Shown one piece after another: positions 54,568 through 62,808 of a stretch of 64,000 bases of DNA. Source of the DNA: Methanococcoides burtonii DSM 6242 (GTDB taxonomy: Archaea > Halobacteriota > Methanosarcinia > Methanosarcinales > Methanosarcinaceae); the NCBI RefSeq assembly GCF_000013725.1, contig NC_007955.1, positions 2,387,579 through 2,451,578 on the forward strand, given 5' to 3'. A model generated the notes under the pieces. That model was not told the DNA's origin, made no database searches, and saw only the letters and a list, made by a program, of their open reading frames with translations. Positions within the stretch are counted from its first letter, which is position 1. Each line of letters opens with the position of its first letter. Made by a program: the position numbers and the translations under genes.

Positions 54568-56067
54568 ATGTGGAATGTTGTTGATATTATGCAAAAAGGA
54601 ATAAAAGGCTATATGAGTGGCAGACTATGTTTTCTCACAAAAGAAGATTGTAAAGAAATTCACGACACATCCGTTGATATTTTGGGGGAGTGTGGGGTTA
54701 AAATCGAATCAGAATATGCTTTAGATAAACTAAGTGATTTTGGATGTATTGTAAATCGGAAAAATTCAATTGTTAAATTTCCAAAATATGTTATTGATGA
54801 CTGTCTACGGTATGCCCCACGTTCAATAAAATTATATGGGAGGGCATCAAAATATGATATTAAAATCGAATCTGGAAGAACTTATACATCAACAGCTTCT
54901 GGTTATGGAATAATTGATCGGAATAAAAAAATAGCTAGAGATGGCATCTTAAATGATGTTGCAGAAGGAACTTTAGTTGCAGAAAATTTAGACAATATTC
55001 ATTCCGTTATACCTTTTTTAACAGGAGTTCATGACGTTCCTTCTGAAATAGCGAGTCCTATTATTTTAGGTGAGACCTTTAAGAACACAAACAAGACTGT
55101 TGAATTCTATCTAACTGGTGGTTCAAATATTAGCTCCACATTAAAAGACATGGATAATGTTATTAAATTATCTAAAATTGTGGCTGGAAGCACTTTTGAA
55201 TTACGTAAAAAACCATTTTTAATGTTTTTAATCAGCTCAATATCTCCTTTAACCTACACGGAAGATCAAAGTCGGATTTTGTTCAGGACGGTGGAAGAAG
55301 GTTTACCACTTGTAATAATGCCTGCAATTTTATCTGGAATGACAGGTCCTGTAACGATTGCTGGAACTCTGGTACAAAGTAATGCAGAATTTTTAGCAGG
55401 GTTAGTGATGGCGAATTCAATGAAAAAAGGTGCTCCAGTTATGTATGGGCATAGCAACACAATTTTAGACATGCATACGGGTATTTACTCGGGTGGAGCT
55501 GTTGAGATGGGGTTAATTAGTGCTTGTATTGCTCAAATGGGTGAATACTATGATATCCCCACAAATTCATATTGTCCCAAATCTGATTCACACATCTCTG
55601 ACCAACAAGTTGGATACGAAAAAGCGATTCAATGGATTTTAGGTTCATTAAGTGGAGTTAGCTATTTGTCTGGAGCAGGATGTGTTACAAGTGAATCTCT
55701 AGTTTCTCTTGAACAGTTAGTTATAGACAATGAAGTTATTGGAATGGTTAATAGGGTTAATGATGGAATTAACATTACAGAAGAAACTCTTGCGGGGGAT
55801 TTAATCAAGTATATTGGTCCTGGTGGCAATTACATGAAAACCAACCATACAACATTTTGGTTAAACTCAGAACATTTTAAGCCTAAGATCAGCCAAAAAG
55901 ACTCATATACCCAGTGGTTGAATAATGAAGAAAAAGATATTGTGGATGTTGCTGCAATAAATGTTGAAAATATACTTGAAATTGAACAAAGCCCTGTGAA
56001 CAATGATGTAATCAAAGACATCGATAATTTCCAGAATGAATTACTAAAAAATATAAACAACATCTGA
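54568..56067 (+). CDS. Pyrrolysine-free MttB homologue (candidate quaternary-amine methyltransferase)
   Basis: A 499-residue member of the trimethylamine methyltransferase superfamily (MttB-like TIM barrel). AGTLVQSNAEFLAGLVMANS and GGAVEMGLISACIAQMGEYYDIPT align with MttB at 50527. The MttB pyrrolysine site aligns with Lys338 in YCPKSDSHISDQQVGYEK, and no TAG is present. Relatives lacking pyrrolysine include MtgB, which demethylates glycine betaine, so a quaternary amine is the likely substrate. The coding sequence is more A/T-rich than mttB, which hints at transfer. No corrinoid gene follows, so it would have to use a carrier encoded elsewhere. ATG 54589 is an alternative start. Confidence 0.85.
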   Translation: MWNVVDIMQKGIKGYMSGRLCFLTKEDCKEIHDTSVDILGECGVKIESEYALDKLSDFGCIVNRKNSIVKFPKYVIDDCLRYAPRSIKLYGRASKYDIKIESGRTYTSTASGYGIIDRNKKIARDGILNDVAEGTLVAENLDNIHSVIPFLTGVHDVPSEIASPIILGETFKNTNKTVEFYLTGGSNISSTLKDMDNVIKLSKIVAGSTFELRKKPFLMFLISSISPLTYTEDQSRILFRTVEEGLPLVIMPAILSGMTGPVTIAGTLVQSNAEFLAGLVMANSMKKGAPVMYGHSNTILDMHTGIYSGGAVEMGLISACIAQMGEYYDIPTNSYCPKSDSHISDQQVGYEKAIQWILGSLSGVSYLSGAGCVTSESLVSLEQLVIDNEVIGMVNRVNDGINITEETLAGDLIKYIGPGGNYMKTNHTTFWLNSEHFKPKISQKDSYTQWLNNEEKDIVDVAAINVENILEIEQSPVNNDVIKDIDNFQNELLKNINNI

Positions 56068-56403
56068 AATTATAGAGGATATTATCAGACTCATACTGTT
56101 AATGTTCTAATAAATACTACTATCGTGAAAAAATAGCCACTGGATCTCAAATTTTAGAATATAACTTATTCTGGAATATCTACATCTGTCAATATAAGGC
56201 TTGTCAATTTGTTTCACTTGACAAAAAATCTTTTATATAATATATGTACTAATTGTTAAGTGTAATATCAAATGTTCCTTACAAAGCAGGTAAAATAGTG
56301 GTGATTTAGGCTACATTAATTAGTCCTCCCGACGGCTCCAAATCACGGGGTTAAAAGCCCCATTATTCTATTCTTATTGTCCTTTATAATAAAATATTAT
56401 TTT
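56068..56403 (+). other. Gene-free stretch with a possible small RNA
   Basis: A TATA-like TTTATATAAT (56232-56241) is followed about 105 bases later by a G/C-rich patch (CTCCCGACGGCTCC) and the hairpin GGGG/CCCC with loop TTAAAAG (56347-56361), then T-rich sequence. No reading frame was found. A short RNA is possible but weakly supported. Confidence 0.3.
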
Positions 56404-56757
56404 TTAATATCTGTCACCAGATGTTTGTTCAAACCTATTGTACAGGTAGGTCAAACGATGTCTATATGGTGAAATCTTCGCATCATGCTCATCGTAATAG
56501 CCTTCAAAGCAATCAAAAAGAATACATGCCCTTATTGCAATGTCTATTAGATCAGGTTGTTCCGTAAAATGAGCCCCGGGCGTCGCTACTGGATATGGAG
56601 TTGAATTTGATGTTTGTTCATCTGTAAATCCTCCATAATCTTTGAAAAATCTACATTTTTTTTCTAAGGCATCACTATCATTGGAAAGACATAAATGATA
56701 AAAATTTGGAGATTTTGATAAATGATATTCAAACGTGCCTCCAATATACTCGACCAT
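56404..56757 (-). CDS. Hypothetical protein, possibly 5'-truncated
   Basis: A 117-residue soluble protein, rich in Tyr, Asp and Phe (YEGYYDEH-like FEGYYDEHDAKISPYRHRLTY), with no recognised domain. The frame stays open upstream of ATG 56757 to about 56820 (...RGLSEFSKDNVLEH), with no start codon, and runs into the start of the IS5-like element. The gene may therefore have lost its 5' end to that insertion. Confidence 0.5.
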   Translation of the reverse strand: MVEYIGGTFEYHLSKSPNFYHLCLSNDSDALEKKCRFFKDYGGFTDEQTSNSTPYPVATPGAHFTEQPDLIDIAIRACILFDCFEGYYDEHDAKISPYRHRLTYLYNRFEQTSGDRY

Positions 56758-56843
56758 ATGTTCAAGGACATTGTCTTTAGAGAATTCCGATAAACCTCGG
56801 AAACAGACGCAATATTTATAATATATTACAATAATTTTGTATT

Positions 56844-57836
56844 ATGTCCTTAACAAACTTTGCTTTTAAAGAAGAGTACAAACGTCTTGAAAATCTCGGT
56901 GACAAGCTCTCTGAAATTGAATCTCTCATCGATTGGAAACCATTTCGTCCAATTATAGCAGAGATGTATATCAATAAAACAGAGTTCGGTGGCAGACCAA
57001 ACGTTGATGAAATCGTCATGCTCAAAATGTTAGTATTGCAACAATGGCATGGACTATCTGACCCTGAACTTGAAAGACAAGCTACTGACAGAATTTCCTT
57101 TAGGAAATTCTTGGGTCATGTTAAATCAGAGATTTAACAGGAGTTGCAGATTATCAATCTGCAACAATTTCCTGCAAAAATTCCAGATCATACTACTGTT
57201 TGGGCATTTAGAGAACGAATTGCTCAATCAGGAAAAGAAGATGAAATCTGGAATGAAATGCAAAGACAACTTGATAAGAAAGGTTTGAGGATCAAACAAG
57301 GTATGATTCAGGATGCAACATTTATACATGCTGATCCAGGACATGCAAATCTTGATACTCCTCGTGGAAATGAAGCAAAGACCAGAAGATGTAAGGACGG
57401 TACATGGACAAAAAAGGCATCTAAGTCACATTTTGGATATAAACTACATACCATTGAAGATACCGAATATGATCTGATAAGGAGATATAGGACAACTACT
57501 GCCTCAGTTCATGATAGTCAGGTGGATCTTTCTGAAGAAGGCGAAGTTGTTTACAGAGATAGAGGTTACTTTGGTGCAATTTCAAAAGGATATGATGCAA
57601 CTATGCAAAGGGGCGTGCGAGGTCATCCTATTGGTATTAGGGATAAGATGAGAAACAAAAGAATAAGCAGGAAAAGAGCAAAGGGAGAAAGACCTTATGC
57701 TGTTATCAAAAATGTGTTTACGTCAGGATTTGTAAGAGTAACAACGTTGGCAAGAGTAAATGTCAAAATGGCGATTACAGCATTCAGCTATAATCTCTAT
57801 CAATTGAGGACAATAAGAAGAAAATCATTAGGATGA
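56844..57836 (+). pseudogene. IS5-family transposase interrupted by a 48-bp palindromic insertion
   Basis: N-terminal part: LTNFAFKEEYKRLENLGDKL and MLKMLVLQQWHGLSDPELER ... ISFRKFLGH. C-terminal part: FPAKIPDHTTVWAFRERIAQ, the DDE residues around DATFIHADPG, DSQVDL and RDRGYFGA, ending KMAITAFSYNLYQLRTIRR. Both parts are in the same frame, separated by TAA at 57135-57137 within inserted sequence 57120-57167. Without it, the protein would be about 314 residues, normal for the IS5 group. Exact element ends could not be fixed; the palindrome GAATAGC/GCTATTC at 57835-57852 overlaps the stop codon. Confidence 0.8.
57120..57167 (+). repeat. 48-bp insertion made of two adjacent palindromes
   Basis: GTTAAATC (57120-57127) and GATTTAAC (57131-57138) flank AGA. 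After AGGA, GTTGCAGATT (57143-57152) and AATCTGCAAC (57156-57165) flank ATC. The insert is a multiple of three and brings in one TAA. Expected transposase sequence resumes on both sides (FLGH / FPAKIPD). Confidence 0.75.
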
Positions 57837-58190
57837 ATAGCGGTAGCTATTCAAAAAAGTTGGAAAGTATATAAATAGATACTAGCAAACTGCTGGAAAT
57901 AGAGAGAAAAGCTCAAAATTTTAGCTGGAAAAATTTGCTTTGAAAAAAATCAGCAGTTAATCGCAATTCTCTTTAGGCTAATTCCAGTCCGAAATTTTTT
58001 GAAAAAACACTTTAATCTTCGATACTAATTCCTAAATTTTGCCATTCGCGTAGGTACTTCTAATCAAATACATAGAATATGTATTATAATCTACCAATCT
58101 GTTTTTTTTGCGTTGATTTTATATACCATTTAATACCATCTATTACCATCAATAAAACCGTCTATTACCATCTATCGCCATGAGGATTAT
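57837..58190 (+). promoter_or_regulatory. Region upstream of the zinc-ribbon gene with helically phased repeats
   Basis: The first 280 bases hold no gene. From 58122 the motif NATACCATC or a close variant (TACCATT, TACCATC, TACCATC, AACCGTC, TACCATC, CGCCATG) recurs six times. The ACC cores are at 58125, 58135, 58145, 58157, 58167 and 58177, two blocks of three at exact 10-bp spacing. The last repeat touches the ribosome binding site GAGGA of the gene at 58191. Likely a cooperative operator or iteron-type site. Confidence 0.6.
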
Positions 58191-58475
58191 ATGCCAAAAA
58201 TCAACGACAAGAACCGAGTTCGGAAACGGCAAGTAAAATGTTTAAAATGTGGGTTTGAATTTTTAAGCCAAGTTGAATTTCCTCGCTGCAATAATCCAAA
58301 CCAGAAATGCTCATCTCGAAAAGTGGTAGATCTAATCTCCGTTCCCACCCATTCGGAGCTATACTTTGTAAAAAATACTATTAATCAACTGATTGATTCT
58401 GTAGAAAATCTTACTCTAGATCAGCAAGTATTACAAAACAATATAGAATATCTTGCCAAGATTGATCAAAAATAA
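58191..58475 (+). CDS. Small zinc-ribbon protein
   Basis: 94 residues: a basic N-terminus (KINDKNRVRKRQVK), a zinc ribbon with CLKCGFEFLSQ and CNNPNQKCSSRKV, and a C-terminal helical or coiled-coil segment (FVKNTINQLIDSVENLTLDQ). It looks like a nucleic-acid-binding protein, possibly binding the phased repeats at its own start. It is followed by a strong terminator. No family recognised; it lies in recombinase-rich accessory DNA. Confidence 0.7.
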   Translation: MPKINDKNRVRKRQVKCLKCGFEFLSQVEFPRCNNPNQKCSSRKVVDLISVPTHSELYFVKNTINQLIDSVENLTLDQQVLQNNIEYLAKIDQK

Positions 58476-58541
58476 TAACTGGTCCTGAGATGGCAATCTT
58501 CTCCTTCTACGGACCTCACTCATTTTACAATCTCTAATTGG

Positions 58542-58577
58542 ACTACCACCCATTTAAATGGGTGGTAGTTCACTTTT
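58542..58577 (+). terminator. Terminator after the zinc-ribbon gene
   Basis: A perfect 28-bp palindrome, ACTACCACCCATTT (58542-58555) with AAATGGGTGGTAGT (58556-58569), followed by CAC and a T6 run. Confidence 0.85.
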
Positions 58578-58624
58578 TTAAAATATCGATTGTGTTGATT
58601 ATATGACTTCATTTCTTTGAAAAA

Positions 58625-58710
58625 TTAACTTTAACCTTCTTTCTAATAATGTTAAAGTTAAGTGCATCCAGAACCCCCTATCAGAGGTGTTATGGGGACT
58701 TAAGTTTAAC
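58625..58710 (+). promoter_or_regulatory. Three mutually complementary arms (alternative hairpins) before a recombinase gene
   Basis: TTAACTTTAAC (58625-58635) is the exact complement of GTTAAAGTTAA (58651-58661). That middle arm, extended to GTTAAAGTTAAGT (58651-58663), also pairs with ACTTAAGTTTAAC (58698-58710) with one mismatch, backed by CCCC (from 58674) with GGGG (58694-58697). The two hairpins exclude each other. They lie 39 bases before the recombinase start. Confidence 0.65.
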
Positions 58711-58748
58711 AGAAATCTACTTATCTTTTACAATTAATATAAGTGTTA

Positions 58749-59393
58749 ATGTTACCATCAATAGTCAACCTTGATATTGTCTTGAGAGATCAAGTGGATC
58801 ACTTGACAATAGCTGAGTTTCATAAGCTCTTGGATGCTGCAGATCGGAAGCTGGGAACTTTGCAGAGATCTTCAATTCGTAATGCATATGTAAGGGATCG
58901 GAATAAGATATTGATGATAACAATGTGGGCTACTGGTGGCAGGGTCTCCGATGTTCTCTCCATCCATGAATCTGATATTGACTTTGAAGAAAAGACAATC
59001 AAATTCTTTGTATCAAAAAGGAAAAAGTGGCATACTATCAGTCTTGATAGTGATACAACACTACGATTATCAAACTATATCAGGACCTGGAATATATCTG
59101 GGTTGCTTTTCCAGAGTATCAATGGTTCAAAAAAAGCAATGATCCGTCAGAGTGTAAATTATATGCTGGATGATTATGCACAAATTGCAGGCATCAGATC
59201 TATCCATCCTCACCTTTTCAGGCATGGTTTAGCCACATACTTGCTCTCCAAAGGTGTTCCCATGGAAATCATAGCATACAGGTTGAAACATGCTAGTACA
59301 AGGACTACAGCAGCCTTCTATGCAAGGGTAACACCAGATATTGAGAGGCAATTAATCTCTGCATGTGTTCCGGATATTTTGGGAATGAGTTGA
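58749..59393 (+). CDS. Tyrosine recombinase, compact catalytic form
   Basis: A 214-residue XerC/XerD-like recombinase containing essentially the catalytic domain: first Arg in TGGRVSDVLSI, HPHLFRHGLATYLLSKG with His/Arg, LKHASTRTTAAFY with the second His, and the Tyr nucleophile in AFYARVTPD. It lacks most of the usual N-terminal core-binding domain, so it may be a truncated integrase or a compact type. ATG 58749 or GTG 58743 can start it. It sits beside repeats and alternative hairpins that could be its targets. Confidence 0.85.
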   Translation: MLPSIVNLDIVLRDQVDHLTIAEFHKLLDAADRKLGTLQRSSIRNAYVRDRNKILMITMWATGGRVSDVLSIHESDIDFEEKTIKFFVSKRKKWHTISLDSDTTLRLSNYIRTWNISGLLFQSINGSKKAMIRQSVNYMLDDYAQIAGIRSIHPHLFRHGLATYLLSKGVPMEIIAYRLKHASTRTTAAFYARVTPDIERQLISACVPDILGMS

Positions 59394-59548
59394 GAATAAC
59401 ATAAAACAACAACATCAAAACAAAGATCATTTTCTTCTAATTTTCTGCAAAGGTCTAATTCAACATTTGTATTACTGCTTTTTTCAATGATTTTATTTAT
59501 GAATTCAACGATAGTTTGCTTGATATGCTTTTTAGTTTTTGATGAGGT

Positions 59549-59922
59549 TATGATCTTCAAGAGCCGTTCAGGTTCATTGTAGATCTCACTGTTATGAACC
59601 TGATTGAAAAGGGAGCTATGGATAACAAGGATTTTGTCAGGACTGAAAGCTTTTCTCTAAGGCTTAGACCTACTGGAGCAAGGAAGGTTACTGAAGAGTT
59701 TAATTCAGTGATGAATAGAAAAGTTGATTATAGGAAAAGAACAGCTCTTGGAGTTCTGTTCTTTTGGGGAAGGCAAGAGAGTTAAGTCATTATCTTGTTG
59801 GAAAGAGTAAAACGGTTGAGTTTGTCAATCCTGTTTATGCTGGAAAAGGGAATGATTCTGATTTTCTGAGAAGGAAAATCATTGATATATCTTATACATG
59901 GAAGGACACTGCCGTTTTTTGA
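59549..59922 (+). pseudogene. cas1: cas1 relic (C-terminal part, frameshifted)
   Basis: Conceptual translation reads YDLQEPFRFIVDLTVMNLIE, then FSLRLRPTGARKVTEEFNSV and MNRKVDY. After a frame change near 59733-59738 it continues SSWSSVLLGKARELSHYLVG, KSKTVEFVNPVY and FLRRKIIDISYTWKD, ending at TGA 59920-59922. The QEPFR-VDL segment, the acidic active-site helix and the ARELSHYLVGK helix match the C-terminal half of Cas1 integrases. The N-terminal half and the final helices are missing, and no CRISPR array or other cas gene is in the window. A dead remnant of an adaptation module. Confidence 0.6.
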
Positions 59923-59968
59923 TTTTTGATTAGATTAATAGGTAGGACTACCTAAATCAAACAATTAA

Positions 59969-61696
59969 TCATTCAATTAATTCCTTAAATCTTGAATCAT
60001 CCCATAAGAGTTCGAAATCTTGATCATTCATAGCACTATTTTTATCGGAATCATCTAATTCGATTGATTTAGCCAACCTATAAAGCGCCTCTTCTTTATT
60101 GCCATTTTTAGAGAATATCGAAGCTGAAGCATACCAAGCATCATCATCATTTGGATCCATCTCAAGTGCTTTGTCATAACATTCTATCGCTTCATTGTAT
60201 CTTTCAAGATAATAAAGCGCATTGCCCTTGTTATTCCAACATGAACTAAAATCTGGATATATCTCAAGTGTTTTATCATAGCACTCTATCGCTTCATTGT
60301 ACCTTTCAAGATTACAAAGTGCATTGCCCTTGTTATTACAATACATACCAAAATCGGTGCTTATCTCAAGTGCTTTATCGTAGCACTCTATCGCTTCATC
60401 GTGCCTTTCAAGGTTACAAAGTGCATCGCCTTTGTTACCCCAATATGAACTAAAATCTGGATCTATCTCAATTGCTTTATCATAGCACTCTATCGCTTCA
60501 TCGTACTTTTCAAGGTTACAAAGTGCATCGCCCTTGTTATTGCAATATGAACTAAAATCTGGATCTATCTCAATTGCTTTATCATAGCATTCTATCGCTT
60601 TATTGTACTTTTCAAGATTAAAATGTGCATTGCCCTTGTTATTCCAATACATATCAAAATCGGTACTCATCTCAATTGCTTTATCATAGCACTCTATCGC
60701 TTCATTGTACCTTTCAAGATTACAAAGTGCATCGCCCTTGTTATTGCAATATGAACTAAAATCTGGATCTATCTCAATTGCTTTATCATAGCACTCTATC
60801 GCTTCATCGTACTTTTCAAGGTTACAAAGTGCATCGCCCTTGTTATTGCAATATGAACTAAAATCTGGATCTATCTCAATTGCTTTATCATAGCACTCTA
60901 TCGCTTCATCGTACCTTTCAAGGTTACAAAGTGCATTGCCCTTGTTATTCCAATACATATCAAAATCGGTGCTTATCTCAATTGCTTTATCATAGCACCC
61001 TATCGCTTCATCGTACTTTTCAAGGTTACAGAGTGCATCACCCTTGTTACTCCAATATGAATCATTATCGGGATTATGTTCAAGTGCTTTTGTATAATAA
61101 TCAAGTTCAAGGTTTACTATTTTCTCTATGTTTAAGAAGATAGTCGCAGCATCAGAATCAAATTCTAGATTAGTGTTTTTTCGACGCTCAAGACTATTAA
61201 TCATTGTTTTGCATCTTTCAATCTCTCTTCTGATGACATCTAATTCTTTTTCTGTCCTTTTTCTTTTATCCCGTGCTATCTTTCTATTTAATCGCGAGAT
61301 TTCTTTTTTCTCTTTCAAGTATTTCTCAACAATATTCCTAATATCGCCTTTTGTAAGATCAGTACCTTTTGACTCTGCCCATCTCATCAAATCTGGTAAA
61401 GCCTGTCCTCTTTTAATGTTAACACTCATCCATGTCCTACCAAGTTTGGTACAAACTTCGTTTGTATCCATGGTTACGTCCAATAACACAGCATATTCTT
61501 CTTTATCGTCCCACTTTCTTTGAAAAATCTGATCTCCTAATCTATTAATTCTAAATGCCACGTTCTCTTCAATCGTGATAGGGTGAAACATTTCACTCAT
61601 AAAATCCAAAAAGTTCTGTTGTTGTTCTTTATTCATAAGAATGGGGTTATCAAAATCGACATTTCCTTTGTCACCAATAAGTAATGTCATTTTCAA
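59969..61696 (-). CDS. HTH-TPR fusion protein with higher-order TPR array
   Basis: A 575-residue protein. Residues 1-135 form a domain shared with the upstream gene product. It includes a Myb/SANT- or gcrA-like helix-turn-helix (WDDKEEYAVLLDVTMDTNEV then CTKLGRTWMSVNIKRGQALP) and a K-G ... EKYLKEK end. Residues 135-190 are charged coiled coil. From about 205, nine 34-residue TPRs (NNKGDALCNLEKYDEAIECY type) and a degenerate tenth follow, then an acidic tail (DFELLWDDSRFKELIE). TPR linkers cycle STDFDM, DPDFSS, DPDFSS, a three-repeat superunit of 306 bp. Its start overlaps the stop of the upstream gene (ATGA), so they are translationally coupled. Function unknown. Confidence 0.8.
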   Translation of the reverse strand: MKMTLLIGDKGNVDFDNPILMNKEQQQNFLDFMSEMFHPITIEENVAFRINRLGDQIFQRKWDDKEEYAVLLDVTMDTNEVCTKLGRTWMSVNIKRGQALPDLMRWAESKGTDLTKGDIRNIVEKYLKEKKEISRLNRKIARDKRKRTEKELDVIRREIERCKTMINSLERRKNTNLEFDSDAATIFLNIEKIVNLELDYYTKALEHNPDNDSYWSNKGDALCNLEKYDEAIGCYDKAIEISTDFDMYWNNKGNALCNLERYDEAIECYDKAIEIDPDFSSYCNNKGDALCNLEKYDEAIECYDKAIEIDPDFSSYCNNKGDALCNLERYNEAIECYDKAIEMSTDFDMYWNNKGNAHFNLEKYNKAIECYDKAIEIDPDFSSYCNNKGDALCNLEKYDEAIECYDKAIEIDPDFSSYWGNKGDALCNLERHDEAIECYDKALEISTDFGMYCNNKGNALCNLERYNEAIECYDKTLEIYPDFSSCWNNKGNALYYLERYNEAIECYDKALEMDPNDDDAWYASASIFSKNGNKEEALYRLAKSIELDDSDKNSAMNDQDFELLWDDSRFKELIE

Positions 61697-62076
61697 ATCC
61701 CCCTTTCCATTAAGTATTCATTGACCATCTTTTTAGTGATTGGTGCAGAATAACCTTTCAAATTAATCCACGAATAAAATTCAGGTATGAAACTTCCTCT
61801 TTTCATGATGATGCTCATGTTCGTTCGTCCTGTTTCCCTGCTTAATTCTTCATTACTATCGGCTTTCAATAGAGCAAAATAATCATCTGCTGTCCATTCA
61901 ATCATTTGTCGGCTTACAGACCCCATCCTTTTAGAAACTTCTTCTACTTCTCGAACTCCAATATCAGAATAATTGATTTGCATAAAATCAATGAATTTTT
62001 CGCGTTGATCTTCGGTCATGTGAATAGGAGCTTCAAAATCAATGTAATTGTTAGTAACATATATTTTCATTTTCAA
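61693..62076 (-). CDS. Stand-alone version of the HTH domain of the TPR protein
   Basis: 127 residues homologous over their length to residues 1-130 of the following protein: both start MKM, share F-x-x-P-I and M-x-x-(E/D)-Q ... F-x-DFM, then W-x-x-(D/E)-x-Y-A-LL and a helix-turn-helix (SNEELSRETGRTNMSIIMKRG versus its partner), ending V-x-(E/K)YL. The pattern W-(10-15)-LGRT-x-x-S(V/I)-x-x-KRG suggests Myb/SANT-like DNA binding. It is the first gene of a coupled pair and is preceded by an A/T-rich promoter region. Possible DNA-binding partner or antagonist of the TPR protein; no known family identified. Confidence 0.75.
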   Translation of the reverse strand: MKMKIYVTNNYIDFEAPIHMTEDQREKFIDFMQINYSDIGVREVEEVSKRMGSVSRQMIEWTADDYFALLKADSNEELSRETGRTNMSIIMKRGSFIPEFYSWINLKGYSAPITKKMVNEYLMERGI

Positions 62077-62322
62077 ACATCCACCAAATAATTAAAAAAA
62101 TACTTCCCGAATAAATTCGATGTTTAAAAATGGTTTTCCAAAGTATTAATACTTTTTTTGGAAACAAAATTACTAAAAGTGTTGCTAATCTGAGATTCAG
62201 ATGAAAATTGTTTTAACAAAAATTCCAGCTAACCATTGAAACAATTTATTTTATAGAAATATCCAACTTTACAAAAATCTAGCGTACACTTTTTCAGTGT
62301 TGTATATATCCCCGTATGTTGG

Positions 62323-62397
62323 TGCAGGGGGTGGGATTCGAAACCACAACTTCCTTTGAAATCGGATTTTAAGTCCGATGCCGTTATCCTGCCCTAC
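62323..62397 (-). tRNA. Degenerate tRNA-Leu (TAA) gene or attachment-site copy
   Basis: In reverse complement, the anticodon arm (ATCGGA, loop CTTAAAA, TCCGAT), variable arm, T-arm and 3' end with encoded CCA (62320-62322) look like tRNA-Leu. The D-arm is about 10 bases short, the acceptor has a C/C mismatch (GTAGGGC against CCCCTGC) and T-stem pair 53-61 is broken. It is probably non-functional, with a better conserved 3' half, and lies 410 bases from an integrase gene. Confidence 0.6.
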
Positions 62398-62808
62398 AAC
62401 TTCTGAACTATTAAATTGTGTAATGTTTGTAGTATAGAATATTACATAACGGCACAGTTTGCAGTAAAAATGTCATGACGAAAAAAGATACTTAGTATTT
62501 CATATCAGATTGGAAGAAGAGTACAAGCATCTTGAAAATCTCGTTGACAATCTCTCTGAAATTTTTTCAATCCTAATATAATCATATATTATGTATATTG
62601 ATGTTGATCATCCTTTGCTTCTATCTATCATACTTCCAAACCCCTTACAATTATAGAAGCAAGACAAATCATTAGCTTATATTATGGATAATAATGAGTA
62701 TTTTTCACAGTGGTATTAGTAAAGACCTTACGAAGGCACATAGTTATATGCAGCAAGTAAAAGATAAACTCCAAATAAATTGAATATCGATAATCATTTT
62801 AATATTAA
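62398..62808 (+). other. Gene-free stretch with an IS5 relic
   Basis: Mostly A/T-rich with no gene. Bases 62514-62566 (GAAGAAGAGTACAAGCATC ... CTCTCTGAAATT) closely match the start of the IS5-like transposase at 56868-56920. The match fades on both sides, so this is a short relic of the same element type. Confidence 0.65.

Noticed and set aside
57120-57167. Programmed translational bypass in the transposase
   Set aside because: The gap contains hairpins and a stop, but the codons before and after (CAT and TTT) do not match as take-off and landing codons; damage by insertion is simpler.
59318-59560. 80-codon minus-strand frame between the recombinase and the cas1 relic
   Set aside because: Codon use looks plausible, but its end runs antisense into the recombinase gene and its start is antisense to the cas1 relic. 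No motif or ribosome binding site was found.
60180-61080. Regular 102/306-bp repeats considered as a CRISPR-like array
   Set aside because: The repeats are continuous in-frame coding sequence for TPRs with no unique spacers. No CRISPR array was seen in the window.
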